A stretch of 64,000 nt of DNA, from assembly GCF_030272615.1 (NCBI RefSeq), contig NC_081413.1, positions 17,429,785 through 17,493,784 of the forward strand, written 5' to 3'. The notes beneath the pieces were generated by a model that worked only from the letters and a program-made list of their open reading frames with translations, did not search any database and was not told the DNA's origin. The DNA comes from Cryptomeria japonica. Its lineage: Eukaryota > Streptophyta > Pinopsida > Cupressales > Cupressaceae. A program made the translations under genes and the position numbers. Each line of letters opens with the position of its first letter. Position 1 is the stretch's first letter. Shown here piece after piece: positions 1 through 12,090 of this stretch.

Positions 1-2
1 CT

Positions 3-1062
3 CGTGTTGCCAAATCCACTTCTGCTCTTCCTCCAAGGGGGAAATATCGTCCTCTTCCTTGTGCTAAGATCTCCCCAGTTGTGGTTTGTAGTTAATATTT
101 GGAAAACGTGGATTTATACCAACGTTGTGGGTTGGTGTAGATTTGCTAACCTTTGGCCTTCTCTCTCTGATATTTATCTCTAGGTGATGGATTCTTGGAA
201 GCCTTTAGTTTCTAGTAACATTGAGCTCTTCCCTTGTGCTAATGCTTTTTTCATTGCTTGTTTTGATTATTTTGATGCTCATGACTTAGTGTTGAGCAAG
301 GTATGGGTTTTTGGAGTAAACTCTCTCTTGGTCAAACCCTATACAGTTTCTTTTAACCCTCTTATTGAACCACTTAGTGTGAGTTCGGTGTGGGTTTGTC
401 TTCCTAATATTTCCCTTCATTTTTGGGAGATTTTTTGTTATGAGGCCATTGGCAACTCTATCGGTCACTTCTTGAAGGTTGATGATACCTCTTCCTTCAT
501 GGGTCGTTCTATTTTTATATGCATTCTGATCGATGTTGACATCTCTATGCCTCTTCTTGGGGATGTGGTTCTTATGATTGGGTATAGACCATGGAGTCAG
601 TCAATGGATTATGAGGACCTTCCCTTTTGATGTTGTAGATGCTTCTCAACTAGCCACTTAGCCATGGATTGTTCTCTCTCATGTCATAAAAGTGTTGCTA
701 CTTGGTGTAAGGATGGTTATGGTGATCACTTAACTATCCATGCTTTTGATTCTTCCTCCGATGAATCTTCACATGCTAATGATGACTTGTGCTAGGATGT
801 TGTTGAAGCTCTTGTTGTTGGTGTGGCCTTGTCGGACCTCTTGGATCCTACTATGCCTCTTGTTTCCAGTGTGGCCTCCTCAATCCCTATGGACCTCACT
901 CTGATTGTTGCTCCTGCTTTGCTTCAACCTTTAATTAATGACGCTTCACCTTGTCAACATTATGCACTAAGTGTTGATAGACTCTCTAAGGAGGTTTCCT
1001 CTCATGCTTCGCCTTGTAAGGGTGTTCTAAATGATAGTATTGACTGGATTGTTGTTCGTTGA
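3..1062 (+). pseudogene. LINE ORF1-like protein remnant (DUF4283 type plus CX2CX4HX4C zinc knuckle)
   Basis: The reading frame from about 100 to 1062 (codons starting at 100, 184, 631 and 823 are in phase) encodes a protein resembling the RNA-binding ORF1 product of plant LINEs. Seen: a tryptophan-rich start (WPSLSDIYL), then WKPL, VWVCLPNISLHFWE and IGNSIGHFLKVDD, which follow the order of the DUF4283 domain, then the YEDLPF lead-in to a zinc knuckle. A TGA at 628-630 sits just before the knuckle, whose C-CR-C-FSTS-H-LAMD-C spacing (631-672) is intact. Other stops are the TAG at 181-183 and the TAG at 793-795. Bases 3-90 read open in another frame (PPRGKYRPLPCAK), so a frameshift lies near 90. 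A W-N-V triplet near 1217 may be a trace of the ORF2 endonuclease start, but nothing more of ORF2 is readable. Family call from motif order; the element is dead. Confidence 0.7.
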
Positions 1063-2985
1063 CAGTTGAAAGGTCGTACTTCCTCCCCTTTTCGAACTCT
1101 TCCCTGGATTATGGAAGAAAATTATATCCACCCTTGATGCGGGTTATTAGTTGTTCTACTAGTGTGTTGTAAGTGGTTAGTTTTGGCCAATTTTTTGTTG
1201 TGAGTGGTCTATTTTTTGTTGGAACGTGAAGTCCAAATTGGATTCTCATCTAGATGTGGTTGAGTCATTTTGGTAATTTTGAGACTTATTATAAATAACA
1301 ATTTCGACATGTGTTATACATGCAGTTGTGCGAGTCATACTTACTATATTTAGTAAGTTATCTTCAATTAGGACTCTGCAACTCGGTTGTTATTTGCTTC
1401 TCGAAGTCATGTTTTAATGTACAATTTTGAGATTGTTGTAACTCTGTAAATTCTTGAGAATCAATACGAAAGATATTTTGCCCGTTGTTTTTTATTGGTA
1501 TATTTTTACCAGGTATTTCCACATAAAATCTATGTGTTATGCGCTATTGTTATTCTCTGCAATTTTCTGCACTTTCTATTTTTCTTACATTTTTTGCGTG
1601 TTTTAAATAACATGCTTGACCTTTGATTGTATAAGATCAACACCTTCATTTTATTACTTTTTTAAATAAATAACATTTTTTCTCTTACAAAAGACAACCT
1701 ATGATAAAAGTAAATGGAATGACGAATGACTTTGAAATCTTCTAATTATGGAGCACTATCTTCTTCCAATATGCATGCTTTTTTGGCCATTACAAAGCTC
1801 TTTGACTATAAGTTTTTCTGGCATATTGACATAGCACACTCAAGCCTAGAATTTGATGGTCAAAATGGCCATTTTTCACTTTTGGACCATATATGACAGG
1901 TTAAAAAATTATTGAATTGTATGGACTGACATCTTATATTTTTATAAAGTTGTATATATGACACTCCAATTCACTAATAAACCGTAAAAAAATATTATAG
2001 ATAATATAGTATTCTAATTTATAATATTAAAATATATTAGTTTAGAATATTTATTATAAAAATACAAATTTATTTAGAATATTTTGAAATGATAGGATAC
2101 AATTGTTTCTAGTTTTTAAAATATTTTAATATGAAGTTCTAGAAAAAAAATTATTTTCTTATATGAATAAAAAATTTAGTCAATTTAACTTTTTAAATGT
2201 TGTAAATAAGATTGCCTTAAATGTAAATTTAGAAACTTGTTTATTTAGAATATTTTGAAATAATAGATATATTTTTTTCTAATTTTTAAAATATTTTAAC
2301 ATGATTATTTTAGAATAGTTTCTACTTTTTTTTTATAGAATTTAGAAACTTAGTCAATTTAATTTTTTTAATAAGATTGTGGTGAATTTAGATATTTGCC
2401 ATAATGGATCGAATTTAAGATTTAGATATTTATTATTAATAATTATTAACTTATTAGAACATTTAATATTAGCATGTAATATATATGATTATGTAATATT
2501 TATTATAAATACATATTTATTTAAAACCTTTTCAAAATAAAATATAATTGTAAGTAAGATTTTTTGGTATGAATTTAGAAATTTTGTAAATTTAAGATAT
2601 TTGTGTATATTACTGATTTTTTTTTGACATTAATATTTTTCTTAAAATGTCAAATGAAAGGCATTGAAATGACCAAACCGTCATAAAAATTTCATTTGAG
2701 AGGTAGGGGTGACCGTCAAATTCATTACAAAAACAACGATAAAAGATTTTTAAACAAATATTCTTTTCAAGTGAGAATAAAAGCAAGAAATATTTAAAAA
2801 AAAATCAAAAGCAAGTGGTATGAGTTTGTAGGCAGACGTCATTCACCTATTCAAAAGTATTAATTATTAATTTTGGCAAAACTTAATTTTAGGGAGTAAA
2901 AATTAAAGTGGGATGAAATTTTGTATTGACCAATGAAGATTTAAAATGTTGTCCAGTTTAATGTATTGACCAACATTTCATTCAA
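1063..2985. other. AT-rich non-coding stretch with a degenerate direct duplication
   Basis: No coding region is recognisable. The first 400 bases may be the decayed continuation of the LINE. From about 1,900 the sequence is strongly AT-rich. A block beginning with TTTATTTAGAATATTTTGAAA occurs near 2,069 and again near 2,240, about 171 bp apart, and a weaker third start lies near 2,515. Both copies continue with TTTTTAAAATATTTTAA and a TTAGTCAATTTAA stretch. This is an old tandem duplication of about 170 bp. Confidence 0.5.
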
Positions 2986-2986
2986 T

Positions 2987-5900
2987 GCCCCCTTATGACA
3001 CCATATGACCCTTTATGACACCATATGACCCCTTAGGACACCATATGACCCATTAGGACATCATATTGTTCTAAGGGGTCATATGGTGTCATACGGTGTC
3101 ATGTCATGTACTAGGATGTTAAAAGCGGTCATATGGTGTCCTAAGGGGTCATATGGTGTCGTTAGGGATCATATGGTGTCCTAAGGGCCCATAGATGTGT
3201 TAGAACACCATATGACTGCTTAGGATACCATAAGACCCCTAATGACACCATATGACCCCTTAGGACACCATATGACCCCTTGGGACACCATATGATCCCT
3301 TAGGACACCATTTGACCCATTAGGACATTATATTGTCTTAAGGGGTCATATGGTGTCATAAGGGGTCATGTCGTGTACTAGGATGTTAAAAGGGGTCATA
3401 TGGTGTCGTTAGGGGTCATATGGGGTACTAAGGGCCCACATGTGTTAGAACCCCATATGACCCCTTGGGACACCATAAGGCCCCTAACGACACCATATGA
3501 CCCACTAGGACACCATATGACCCCTTATGACACCATATGACCCATTACAACATCATATTGTCCTAAGGGGTCATATAGTGTCATAAGGGGTCATGTTATG
3601 TACTAGGATGTTAAAAGGGGTCATATGGTGTCCTAAGGGGTCATATGGCATCGTTAGGGATCATATGGGGTTGTAAGGGCCCACAATTGTGTTAGAACAC
3701 CATATGACCCCTTGGGACACTATAAGATCGCTAACGACACCATATGACCCCTTAGGACACCATATGACCAATTAGGACATCATATGACCCATTAGGACAT
3801 CATATTGTCCTAAGGGGTCATATGGTGTCATAAGGGGTCATGTCGTGTACTAGAATGTTTAAAGGGGTCATATAGTATCCTAAGGAGTCATATTGTGTCG
3901 TTAGGGCTCATATGGGGTCCCAAAGACCCACACATGTGTTAGAACACCATATGACCCCTTAGGACACCATATGACCCATTAGGACATCATATTATCCTAA
4001 GGGATCATATGGTGTCATAAGGGGTCATGTCATGTACTAGGATGTTAAAAGGGGTCATATGGTGTTGTTAGAGATCATATGGGGTCCTAAAGTCCCACAC
4101 ATGTGTTAGAACATTATGTGACCCCTTAGGACACCATAAAACCCCTTAGGACACCATATGACCCATTAGGACATCATATTGTCCGAAGGGGTCATATGAT
4201 GTTATAAGGGGTCATGTCATGTACTAAGATGTTAAAAGGGGTCATATGGTGTCGTTAGGGGTCCTAAGGGCCCACACATGTGTTAGAACACCATCTGACC
4301 TCTTAGGACACCATAAAACCCCTAACGACACTGTATGACCCATTAGGACACCATATGACCCATTCGGACACCATATGACCCCTTAGGACACCATATGACG
4401 CATTAGGACATCATATTGTCATATGATGTCACAAGGGGTCATGTCTTGTACTAGGATGTTAAAAGGGGTCATAAGGTGTCCTGAGAGGTCATATGGTGTT
4501 GTTATGGGTCATATGGGGTCATAAGGGCCAACACATGTGTTAGAACACCATATGACCCCTTAGGACACCATAAGGCCCCTAATGACACCATATTGCCCCT
4601 TAGGACACCATATGACCCCTTAGGACACCATATGACCCATTACAACATCATATTATCCTAAGAGGTCATATGGTGTCATGTCGTGTACTAGCATGTTAAA
4701 AGGGGTCATATGGTGTCGTTAGAGAACGTATGGGGTCCTAAGGCCCCACACATGTGTTAGAACACCATATGACAACTTAGGACACCATATGACCCCTTAG
4801 GACACCATATGATCCCTTAGGACACCATATGACCCATCAGGACATCATATTGTTCTAAGGGGTCATATGGTGTCATAAGGGGTCATGTCATGTACTAAGA
4901 TATTAAAAGGGATCATATGGTGTCGTAAGAGATCATATGGGGTCCTTTGGGCCCACACATGTGTTAGAACACTATATGACCCCTTAGGACACCATAAGGC
5001 CCCTATCAACACCATATGACCCACTAGGACACCATATGACCCCTTAGGACACCATATGGCCCCTTAGGACACCATATGGCCCCTTAGGACATCATATGAC
5101 CCATTAGGACATCATATTGTCCTAAGGGATCATAAGGGGTCATGTCATGTACTAGGATGCTAAAAATGGGTCATATGGTTTCCTAAGGGGTCAAATGGTG
5201 TCATTAGAGATCATATGGGGTCGTAAGGGCCCACACATGTGTTAGAACATCATATGACCTTTTGGGACACCATAAGACCCCTAATGACACCATATGACCC
5301 CTTAGGACACCATATGACCCCTTAAGACACCATATAACCCATTAGGACATCATATTGTCCTAAGGGGTCATATGGTGTCATAAGGGGTCATGTCATGTAC
5401 TAAGATGTTAAAAGGGGTCATATGGTGTCCTAGTGGGTCATATGGGGTCCTAGTGGGTCATATGGGGTCCTAAGGGCCCATACATGTGTTAGAACACCAT
5501 ATGACCCCTTAGGACACCATGAGAACCCTAACAACACCATATGACCTAGTAGGACACCATATGACCCCTTAGGACACCATGAGAACCCTAACAACACCAT
5601 ATGACCTAGTAGGACACTATATGACCCCTTAAGACACCTTATGACCCATTAGGACATCATATTGTCCTAAGGGGTCATATGGTGTCATAAGGGGTCATGT
5701 CGTGTACTAGGATGTTAAAGGGGGTCATATGGTGTCCTAAGGGGTCATATTGTGTTGTTAGGGATCATATGGGGTCCTAAGGGCCCACACATGTGTTAGA
5801 ACACTATATGACCCCTTAGGACACGATAAGACCTCTAACAACACCATATGACCCCTTAGGACATCATATTGTCCTAAGGGATCATATGGTGTCATTAGGG

Positions 5901-6377
5901 GTCATGTCGTGTACTAGGATGTTAAAAGGGGTTATATGGTATTCTAAGGGGTCATATGGTGTCATTAGGGTTCATATGGGGTCCTAAGGGCCCACACATG
6001 TGTTAGAACACCATAAGACCCCTAACGATGCCATATGACCCCTTAGGACACCATATTATTCTAAAGGATCATATGGTGTCATAAGGGGTCATGTCATGTA
6101 CTAGGATGTTAAAAGGGGTCATATGGTGTCGTTAGGGGTCATATGGGGTCCTAAGGGCCCACACATGTGTTTGGACACCATATGACCCCTAATGAGACCA
6201 TCCCCTAATGAGACCATATGGCGCCTTAGGACACCATATGACCCATTAGGACACCATATGACCCATTAGGACATTATGTTGTCCTAAGGGGTCATACAGT
6301 ATCCTAAGGGGTCATATAGGGTTCTAAGGGCCCACACATGTGTTAGAACACCATATGACCCCTTAGGACACCATATG

Positions 6378-6380
<3 letters not shown>
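2987..6380. repeat. Satellite array of about 20-bp units in alternating orientation (GACACCATATGACCCCTTAG)
   Basis: About 3.4 kb is built from a 20-base unit, GACACCATATGACCCCTTAG, and its reverse complement. Units of one orientation run for a few copies, switch at a centre reading ACATCATATTGTCCTAAGG, run in the other orientation past GTCATGTCGTGTACTAGGAT, and switch back at GGGCCCACACATGTGTTAGA. The landmark GTACTAGGATGTT (with variants) recurs 14 times, at about 3108, 3374, 3600, 3847, 4033, 4220, 4448, 4684, 4891, 5149, 5397, 5703, 5910 and 6098. The steps cluster near 187, 207, 227, 247 and 266 bp, that is, they mostly differ by one 20-bp unit. Each higher-order unit can fold into long hairpins. 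Open frames across the array are by-products of the repeat. Confidence 0.95.

Positions 6381-6437
<57 letters not shown>
6381..6437. repeat. (CT)n microsatellite, about 28 repeats
   Basis: An uninterrupted CT run of 57 bases directly follows a satellite unit ending CCATATGACC. It seems to have grown out of the unit's CCCCTT segment. Unrelated sequence starts right after it. Confidence 0.97.
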
Positions 6438-6439
<2 letters not shown>

Positions 6440-6440
<1 letters not shown>

Positions 6441-6746
6441 TTTCCTATATTTGATATCTGATTTCTTTGCATTTAGGCGCCAACATTCAAATATTGGGTG
6501 CCAAGGGGAATTTTGGTGAACATATAAAAAATATGTTTAGATATCGAATATCCAAATTGAATCGGATATCCGATATGTGGACCACACAAAATAGGATTGT
6601 GGGCCATTTTATTCATTCCAATGGTCCCTAAATTTGTGTTGTAGGCAACAAACATGGGTTTGTAGACATATAGTGATAAAATTATGCTTTTCTTAGATTC
6701 TTCTAGACAAATTTGTCATTGGAAATCATTTAATTAGAGTATCTTT
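6440..6746. other. Non-coding flank with palindromes upstream of the transposase remnant
   Basis: No gene is visible. The stretch holds an imperfect hairpin (GGCGCCAACATT...ATTGGGTGCC, about 6476-6503) and the palindrome ATCGGATATCCGAT near 6561. It could be the 5' flank or subterminal region of the element whose transposase-like gene follows, but no terminal inverted repeat was found. Confidence 0.35.
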
Positions 6747-8286
6747 GTGGAGGTACAATGGGGAGCAATAGTCGCTGAAAGCTTAAATGTAAAAGAAAGT
6801 TTTCAAATGAGAAAATTGAAGTCTATAGACAAAGAGATAAAGAAGATCATACGAGGAGAAGACAAGGTATGTCAAATATTGGTGAAGCCTTTACAAATGT
6901 TACTTCAAATGAAGAGTACATTGAATTTTAAAATGAAAATGAAAAATGAAGATTTTGATATTGGAAATGTTGAACATGATACTCAAATTGGGAACGACAA
7001 CGTTGAAATAGATATTGCAAATGTTCAACATGATATTGAATTTAGGAATGAAAATATGAGAATTGACAATGAAAGTGACAATTTGGGTATTGACATTGAA
7101 AGTTAAAATTTGGGAATTGACATTGGAGGTGAAAATTTGGGAAATTTTGACATTGAAGGTGGAATTGTTCAACCAAGTGAACATTATGTAACACCGAATT
7201 ACATGAGAAATGAAGATCCTCTCGTGGAAGAAAGACAAATTTTAAATTCAAGACATTTAAGAACCCCAAAATGGTCACTTGAAATTGATGAGAACATTAT
7301 TGATAATCTTGAAGGCAAGAGGTCAACATGAACCATTCGATTGTGGGCTACACAACTTTCAACCATTATTTTATCAATAAGACATTGACTAAACAATGCC
7401 AACTTTTTGTTCAATTGCTAAAGATGCAAAAGATGACACCATTTCTAGCCAAATTGATGATTCGTATGAACAAGAAGATGGAGAAAAATTCTATTATTGT
7501 CAAAAATATTTTTAATGCTCTCAATTCTATTGGAAAGAATAGCAAGGAAAAAGATAAGAGAGCTGCTCAAATAGTGATTACAACCTCCTTAGTAAGCCAT
7601 CATTTGAGGAAGGCTCGCTTTATGAGACAAACTTATGTTGATTTGAACATAAATTGTAAAACTTTGGATAGAGCACTTGCAAGAAGAGAAAGACTCGATG
7701 ATACCCTTTTAAATGATACATGGTCTTTTTGTGGGAGGCTTCCACGTGTTGATAAGAAGTTGATCGACAATATGAAGGAGGAAATTCAATAATTTTGGCA
7801 CTATAATTCTAGAGTATCACCCAATGTAAAGGATGTTTTAAAGTTAAGAATTGGCAATCAACACTACACACCGCATCCTAAACATTTCTTGGAATCAATC
7901 CAAACAATGTTGTACAATTTTTTTTGTGAAACACATCCAACTTTGCAAATATCGCAAAGGGACTTTGAATCTTTAAAGTCATTTTATTGTGTACGTCTTA
8001 AGATTCATAATACTTGTTTCAAATACCATGTGGAGTTTTCAATGTACCATGAACTTTTATGCTATATTTGTTCTATGATGCATACTAATGATATGTTGCA
8101 GGAGTGCGGTGCAATGCAATTTTTAAGGTCATCAAGAGACTTGCTAGATCTATTTTTATGTCCTAGAGATGGTGGATGCTTTTTCTATAAAAATGATTGT
8201 TTGAATGAGAAATGCTCACAATGTGGTGGGTTGTCAAAGTTTGTTTTGTGTTTTCATGAGGGCAGTGAAAACGAGTTTGGAAAGAA

Positions 8287-8291
8287 TATTG
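8287..8291 (+). other. Target-site duplication TATTG (left)
   Basis: Identical to 9562-9566 on the other side of the solo LTR. Confidence 0.9.
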
Positions 8292-9561
8292 TGTTGGATA
8301 TTGTGGAGATTGTTGGAAATTACTTCTGCTAGGATATGTTGTTGTCATTGATGTAAACATATTCCTATGATTTGTTCTGGTGTTTGCAGATTGGGAAGAT
8401 CTTATGATCTGGTTTTGCAGTTTGTTTATCTGATCAGTGTTTTGCAGTGTTCGTTATTTCCTCCGATATATTCTGGTGTGATCAGATCTTGTGCCGAGTT
8501 TCTAGGATATTGTTTGGGATGGTCTTGCATATCTTCATTTCAAATGGATCGTGATTTGGTGCTCCACAAGTTATCTTTCTTCATGACAATTGTTGATTGG
8601 CTCTGTTCTTGAGTTTTAGATGTTGATCGATGAAGATTTGATAAGTGATGTTGGTGCAACTGTTATTGATGATTCTAACGTGCTTGCTAGTGTTTTCTAA
8701 TTGTGTCCTATTTGTTTTGATGACCCACATTGATCGTTGTGCAGGTTATTGGTGGCTTTCATGAACCGGTGATGTTTTTCGTGTTATGTAGTGTTTTTGG
8801 TGGTGTAGCGTATTGCGGTTGATCTTGACATGATTTTCGGTGGAGTTGAGCATTTGGGAATTTGAATTAGGTCCATGTCATGTCATGTAAATTATTATAT
8901 TGGTCCATTGGTCGATCTTTGTATCGTGTGAAGGAATTTTGTATTTGTGAGTTGAGGGTTTAGCCGACCTTGTTTTCAAGGTTGATGAATTGTATATATA
9001 GGTGATATATTCATGCAATTTAGAGTTAGAGGTTGTGTCTGCATTATCAGAGAGTGGTGTATGTGCAAATAAGTGATTCATCCTTCGACATTGTGATCGA
9101 GCAGAGATTGGTGTTGCAGAGCAGACAATTATGCTTAACCGGAACTGTAATCAGGCATTTGGAGATGTTATTATTTCAATTCATTTTCTTCCGGATTGTA
9201 GCCTGAATCTTGTTGTAAGTCAGTGAGACTTCCCTACTTAGGTTGTAGCCTTTTGGGTCATTATCTTTTGAGCAGTGAGCTCTAGGTAGTGTGCATGAAT
9301 GCATGTGCATTCCCTGTTGTAATATTTTCACATACTACTGCAGAGTATCATCTTATTGTGGGTAGGTTCCCACTGTGGTTTTTCTCTTAATCGGGTTTTC
9401 CACGTCAAAATCTTGGTGTTGTGTGTTGTGCTCTCAATTTGTTTATCTTTGTTATTGCTGCAATTTATCAGATCTATATTTGTGATTAAAGTTAATAGAT
9501 CCCGTGAAGACTGATTCACCCGCCCCCCACTCTTATTCTTCATTCATTGTTGTTGTCAACA
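8292..9561 (+). mobile_element. Solo LTR of a copia-type retrotransposon (family B)
   Basis: A 1,270-bp TG...CA sequence (TGTTGGATATT at 8292, ending GTTGTCAACA at 9561) sits inside the transposase-like gene. The 5 bases TATTG flank it on both sides (8287-8291 and 9562-9566), an exact target-site duplication. Removing the LTR and one TATTG rejoins the host frame without a shift. Promoter-like TATATATA lies at 8993-9000. The 3' part has the ACTGATTCACCC block followed by a C-rich tract that is shared with the copia LTRs at 28,992, 53,534 and 60,669. No internal region remains, so this is a solo LTR left by LTR-LTR recombination (inference). Confidence 0.9.
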
Positions 9562-9566
9562 TATTG
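9562..9566 (+). other. Target-site duplication TATTG (right)
   Basis: Identical to 8287-8291 on the other side of the solo LTR. Confidence 0.9.
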
Positions 9567-11039
9567 TTGAGAAAAAAAGATACGAGATAGTGAAATATAC
9601 TTTGAACACTAGAGGTGTAGGTTCTAGATGCGAGTTCATCTCCAGAGAAGTTAGTGTAGTTGATTTTATTTTGGATTTTAAGGAAAATATTTTCTACAAT
9701 TATGCAAGGCATACCCATAGGTCATAGTGGTTGGATCAATAGTTTAGGACGTGTTATAAGAACTCTTTCCCGATTGACATTGTTATATCGACGAACGATT
9801 TTGCAGAAAACTATACATTGCAACAACAAAATGAGATACAAGATTAATATTATAATTCAATTCAGATGGCTATTTTTGTTCACATAACATATATACATGC
9901 CCTTGATAGTACAAAAGAGGATAGGAAAATAATCTGGGAGTATCATTTTTATATGAGTCATTATAGATCTCACTCCTTCAAGTATGTGCAACATTGTTTC
10001 GAGAATTTTTTTGAGTTCTTGCAGGAGAAAGGTATTGCAATAGACCAACATCTCATATGGTCAGATAACTGCACGGGTCAAATCAAGAATGCTCGTATGT
10101 TATATTGGTTGAGTAAAATGCATGTAGAGAGGCGTGTACCTCATATTTGGAGTTTTTTTAAAGTAGGGCATGGGAAGGGGGAGCATGATGGAGTAGGTGC
10201 ATGTTTGAAGCTCGAGCTCTAGTTAAGGAGAAATTGAGGATTTCAGTTGCAAAATTATCTGATGCATGTTCTATTGTTGACTGGTGTAGTTCAACAATGT
10301 CACAAGGAGGGACTCTTGATTCAGTAGTGCACATATTATTTTGGTTGATTGAGGAGGGTACAATGGAAGACAAATTGGATTATCAAACAATTAAAGATTC
10401 TTCAAAGATGCATTCATTTCGTAGCTCATATGCAAGTACATGGACCATTTGGACATGAGAATTGGCTTGTTTTTATCAGATTTGTATTCAGTGTGACTAG
10501 GATCAGTGCGAGTCAAGTGAGTGGGTTGATACATGGGTTCCACAATATCTAACACCTTTATCTCAAATAATATACATGTAAAATTATGAAATGGAAAGTT
10601 CAGTTGAGTATGACCGTCTTTCAGATCTTCTAAAGCCAGGACATGTTTTAGCAGTGGTTGCACCACAGGGGAATGAAGAGAGATCAGACTATTGGTTGGC
10701 ACGGTGTGTACAAGGAAAGCAGAAGCTAACACAGTCGGTGACATATGATGATGGGTTCATGTATCCTACAGGTTCAGTTGTTATTGCAGGAACTTGGTTG
10801 TGAACATACATGATTATAAAGAATGGCATACCTGCATTTGAAGATTACAAGAGACACAAAACCATTCTCATGTATTCACATCTTATTATAACTACAAATG
10901 TCAAGTTGTTGAAGCATCAAGCAAGACCGAATACAAAAGAACTATGGGCAGTGACTAGTGTTGATCATGTAGCAATATTGGATACTTAAGCAAAGAGATG
11001 ACCCTTTAGGCACACTTGAGTAGCAGGTCTTTATTATCT

Positions 11040-11712
11040 CTTAATTTTTTATCATGCATTTCATTTCAAATAATGATCATAAAACTTTTATGTTCAATTT
11101 TTTTATGTGTAGATTAACAATTCTTAAACATGCAGGTCTTTTTGATGATATACAATACTAATGCATCACGAATTTTGCATCAACGTAGAGGGTACACTCC
11201 ATATAATTCGTAAGGATGTATCTTCATGATGTATAATCCGACCTCTTCTTATTATCATGCATTTCATTTCAAATAATGATCATAAAACCTTTATGTTCAA
11301 GTTTTTTGTGTAGATTAACAATTCTTAAAAATGCAGGTCATTTTGATGATATACAATACTAATGCATCACAATTTTTGCATCAACATAGAGGGTACACTC
11401 CATATTTTGCAAGGATGTATCTTCACGATGTATAATCCTGCCTCTTCATTTATTCTCATGCATTTCATTTCAAATAATGATCATAAAACCTTTATGTTCA
11501 TGTTTTTTGTGTAGATTAACAATTTTTTAAAATGTAGGTCTTTTTGATAATATACAATACTATTGCATCATGATTTTTGCATCAATGTTGTGGGTACAGT
11601 CGATATAATTCAAAAGGATGTATCTTCGTGGTATATAATCCCACCTCTCCATTTATTATCATGTTTTTTATGTGTAGATTAACGATTCTTAAAAATGTAG
11701 GTCTTTTTGATG
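11040..11712. repeat. Tandem repeat, about 202-bp unit, 3 full copies plus a partial
   Basis: The word CATGCATTTCATTTCAAATA starts at 11053, 11256 and 11457, and a shortened fourth copy starts near 11660, giving steps of 203, 201 and 203 bp. Each unit contains TGTGTAGATTAACAATTCTT, GATATACAATACTA and AAGGATGTATCTTC. It directly follows the transposase-like gene and may be its 3' subterminal region. Confidence 0.88.
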
Positions 11713-11814
11713 TTGTTCATGTTGCTTATGTTGGTCTTCATTTATATGCAAGTGTTTCTCTACATAAGCTTGGCTCTTAGGACGTGAGGATATCTGATGC
11801 ATATGAAGTGGGAT

Positions 11815-12090
11815 GTTGTATTTGTATATGAGTACATTGATGTAACTTTGTTATGACGATATACAATATATTTGTACATTTGTACAAATATATACAATGT
11901 ATTTGCACATGAGCATATTGGTGTAGTTGTATTGATGATATATAATGTATTTTTACATAAGTACATTGGTGTAGTTCTATTGATGATATACAATGTATTT
12001 GTACATGAGTATACTGGTTTAGTTGTATTGATGATATATAATGTATTTGTACATGAGTACATTGGTGTAGTTATATTGATAATGATGAAA
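11815..12090. repeat. 48-bp minisatellite
   Basis: Units starting GATGATATATAATGTATTTG lie at 11934, 11982 and 12030, exactly 48 bp apart, with more diverged units upstream from about 11,815. As 48 is divisible by three, both strands stay open as 16-residue periodic frames; these are taken as artefacts of the period, not genes. Confidence 0.88.

Larger units (their letters stand above)
6747..10989 (+). pseudogene. DDE-type transposase-like protein of undetermined superfamily, broken and split by a solo LTR
   Basis: One gene of about 990 codons once the solo LTR at 8292-9561 is discounted. The N-terminal part (6747-7330) contains low-complexity NVEHD/IDNES-like repeats. The middle part carries SFCGRLPR, WHYNSRVSPN and a Cys-rich stretch (YNDCLNEKCSQCGG-like, about 8,190-8,240). 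After the LTR the frame continues with AENYTLQQQNEIQ, then IWSDNCTGQIKNARM (candidate catalytic Asp near 10,064) and FFKVGHGKGEHDGVGA (about 10,157-10,200), a signature I associate with uncharacterised plant and animal transposase-like proteins. The C-terminal part continues as DWCSSTMSQGG, a Cys cluster with ELACFYQIC, and WAVTSVDHVAILDT, ending at 10,987-10,989. Seen damage: stops at about 7,104, 7,790, several between 9,720 and 9,850, a frameshift near 10,205, and stops at 10,456 and 10,801. Transposase identity is inferred from motif layout; superfamily is not assigned. Confidence 0.65.

Noticed and set aside
6284-6472. Minus-strand ORF with a long Arg-Glu repeat
   Set aside because: It is the translated (CT)n microsatellite, with satellite sequence on one side.
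7042-7278. Phe/Asn/Cys-rich minus-strand ORFs
   Set aside because: Antisense of the low-complexity N-terminal part of the transposase-like gene.
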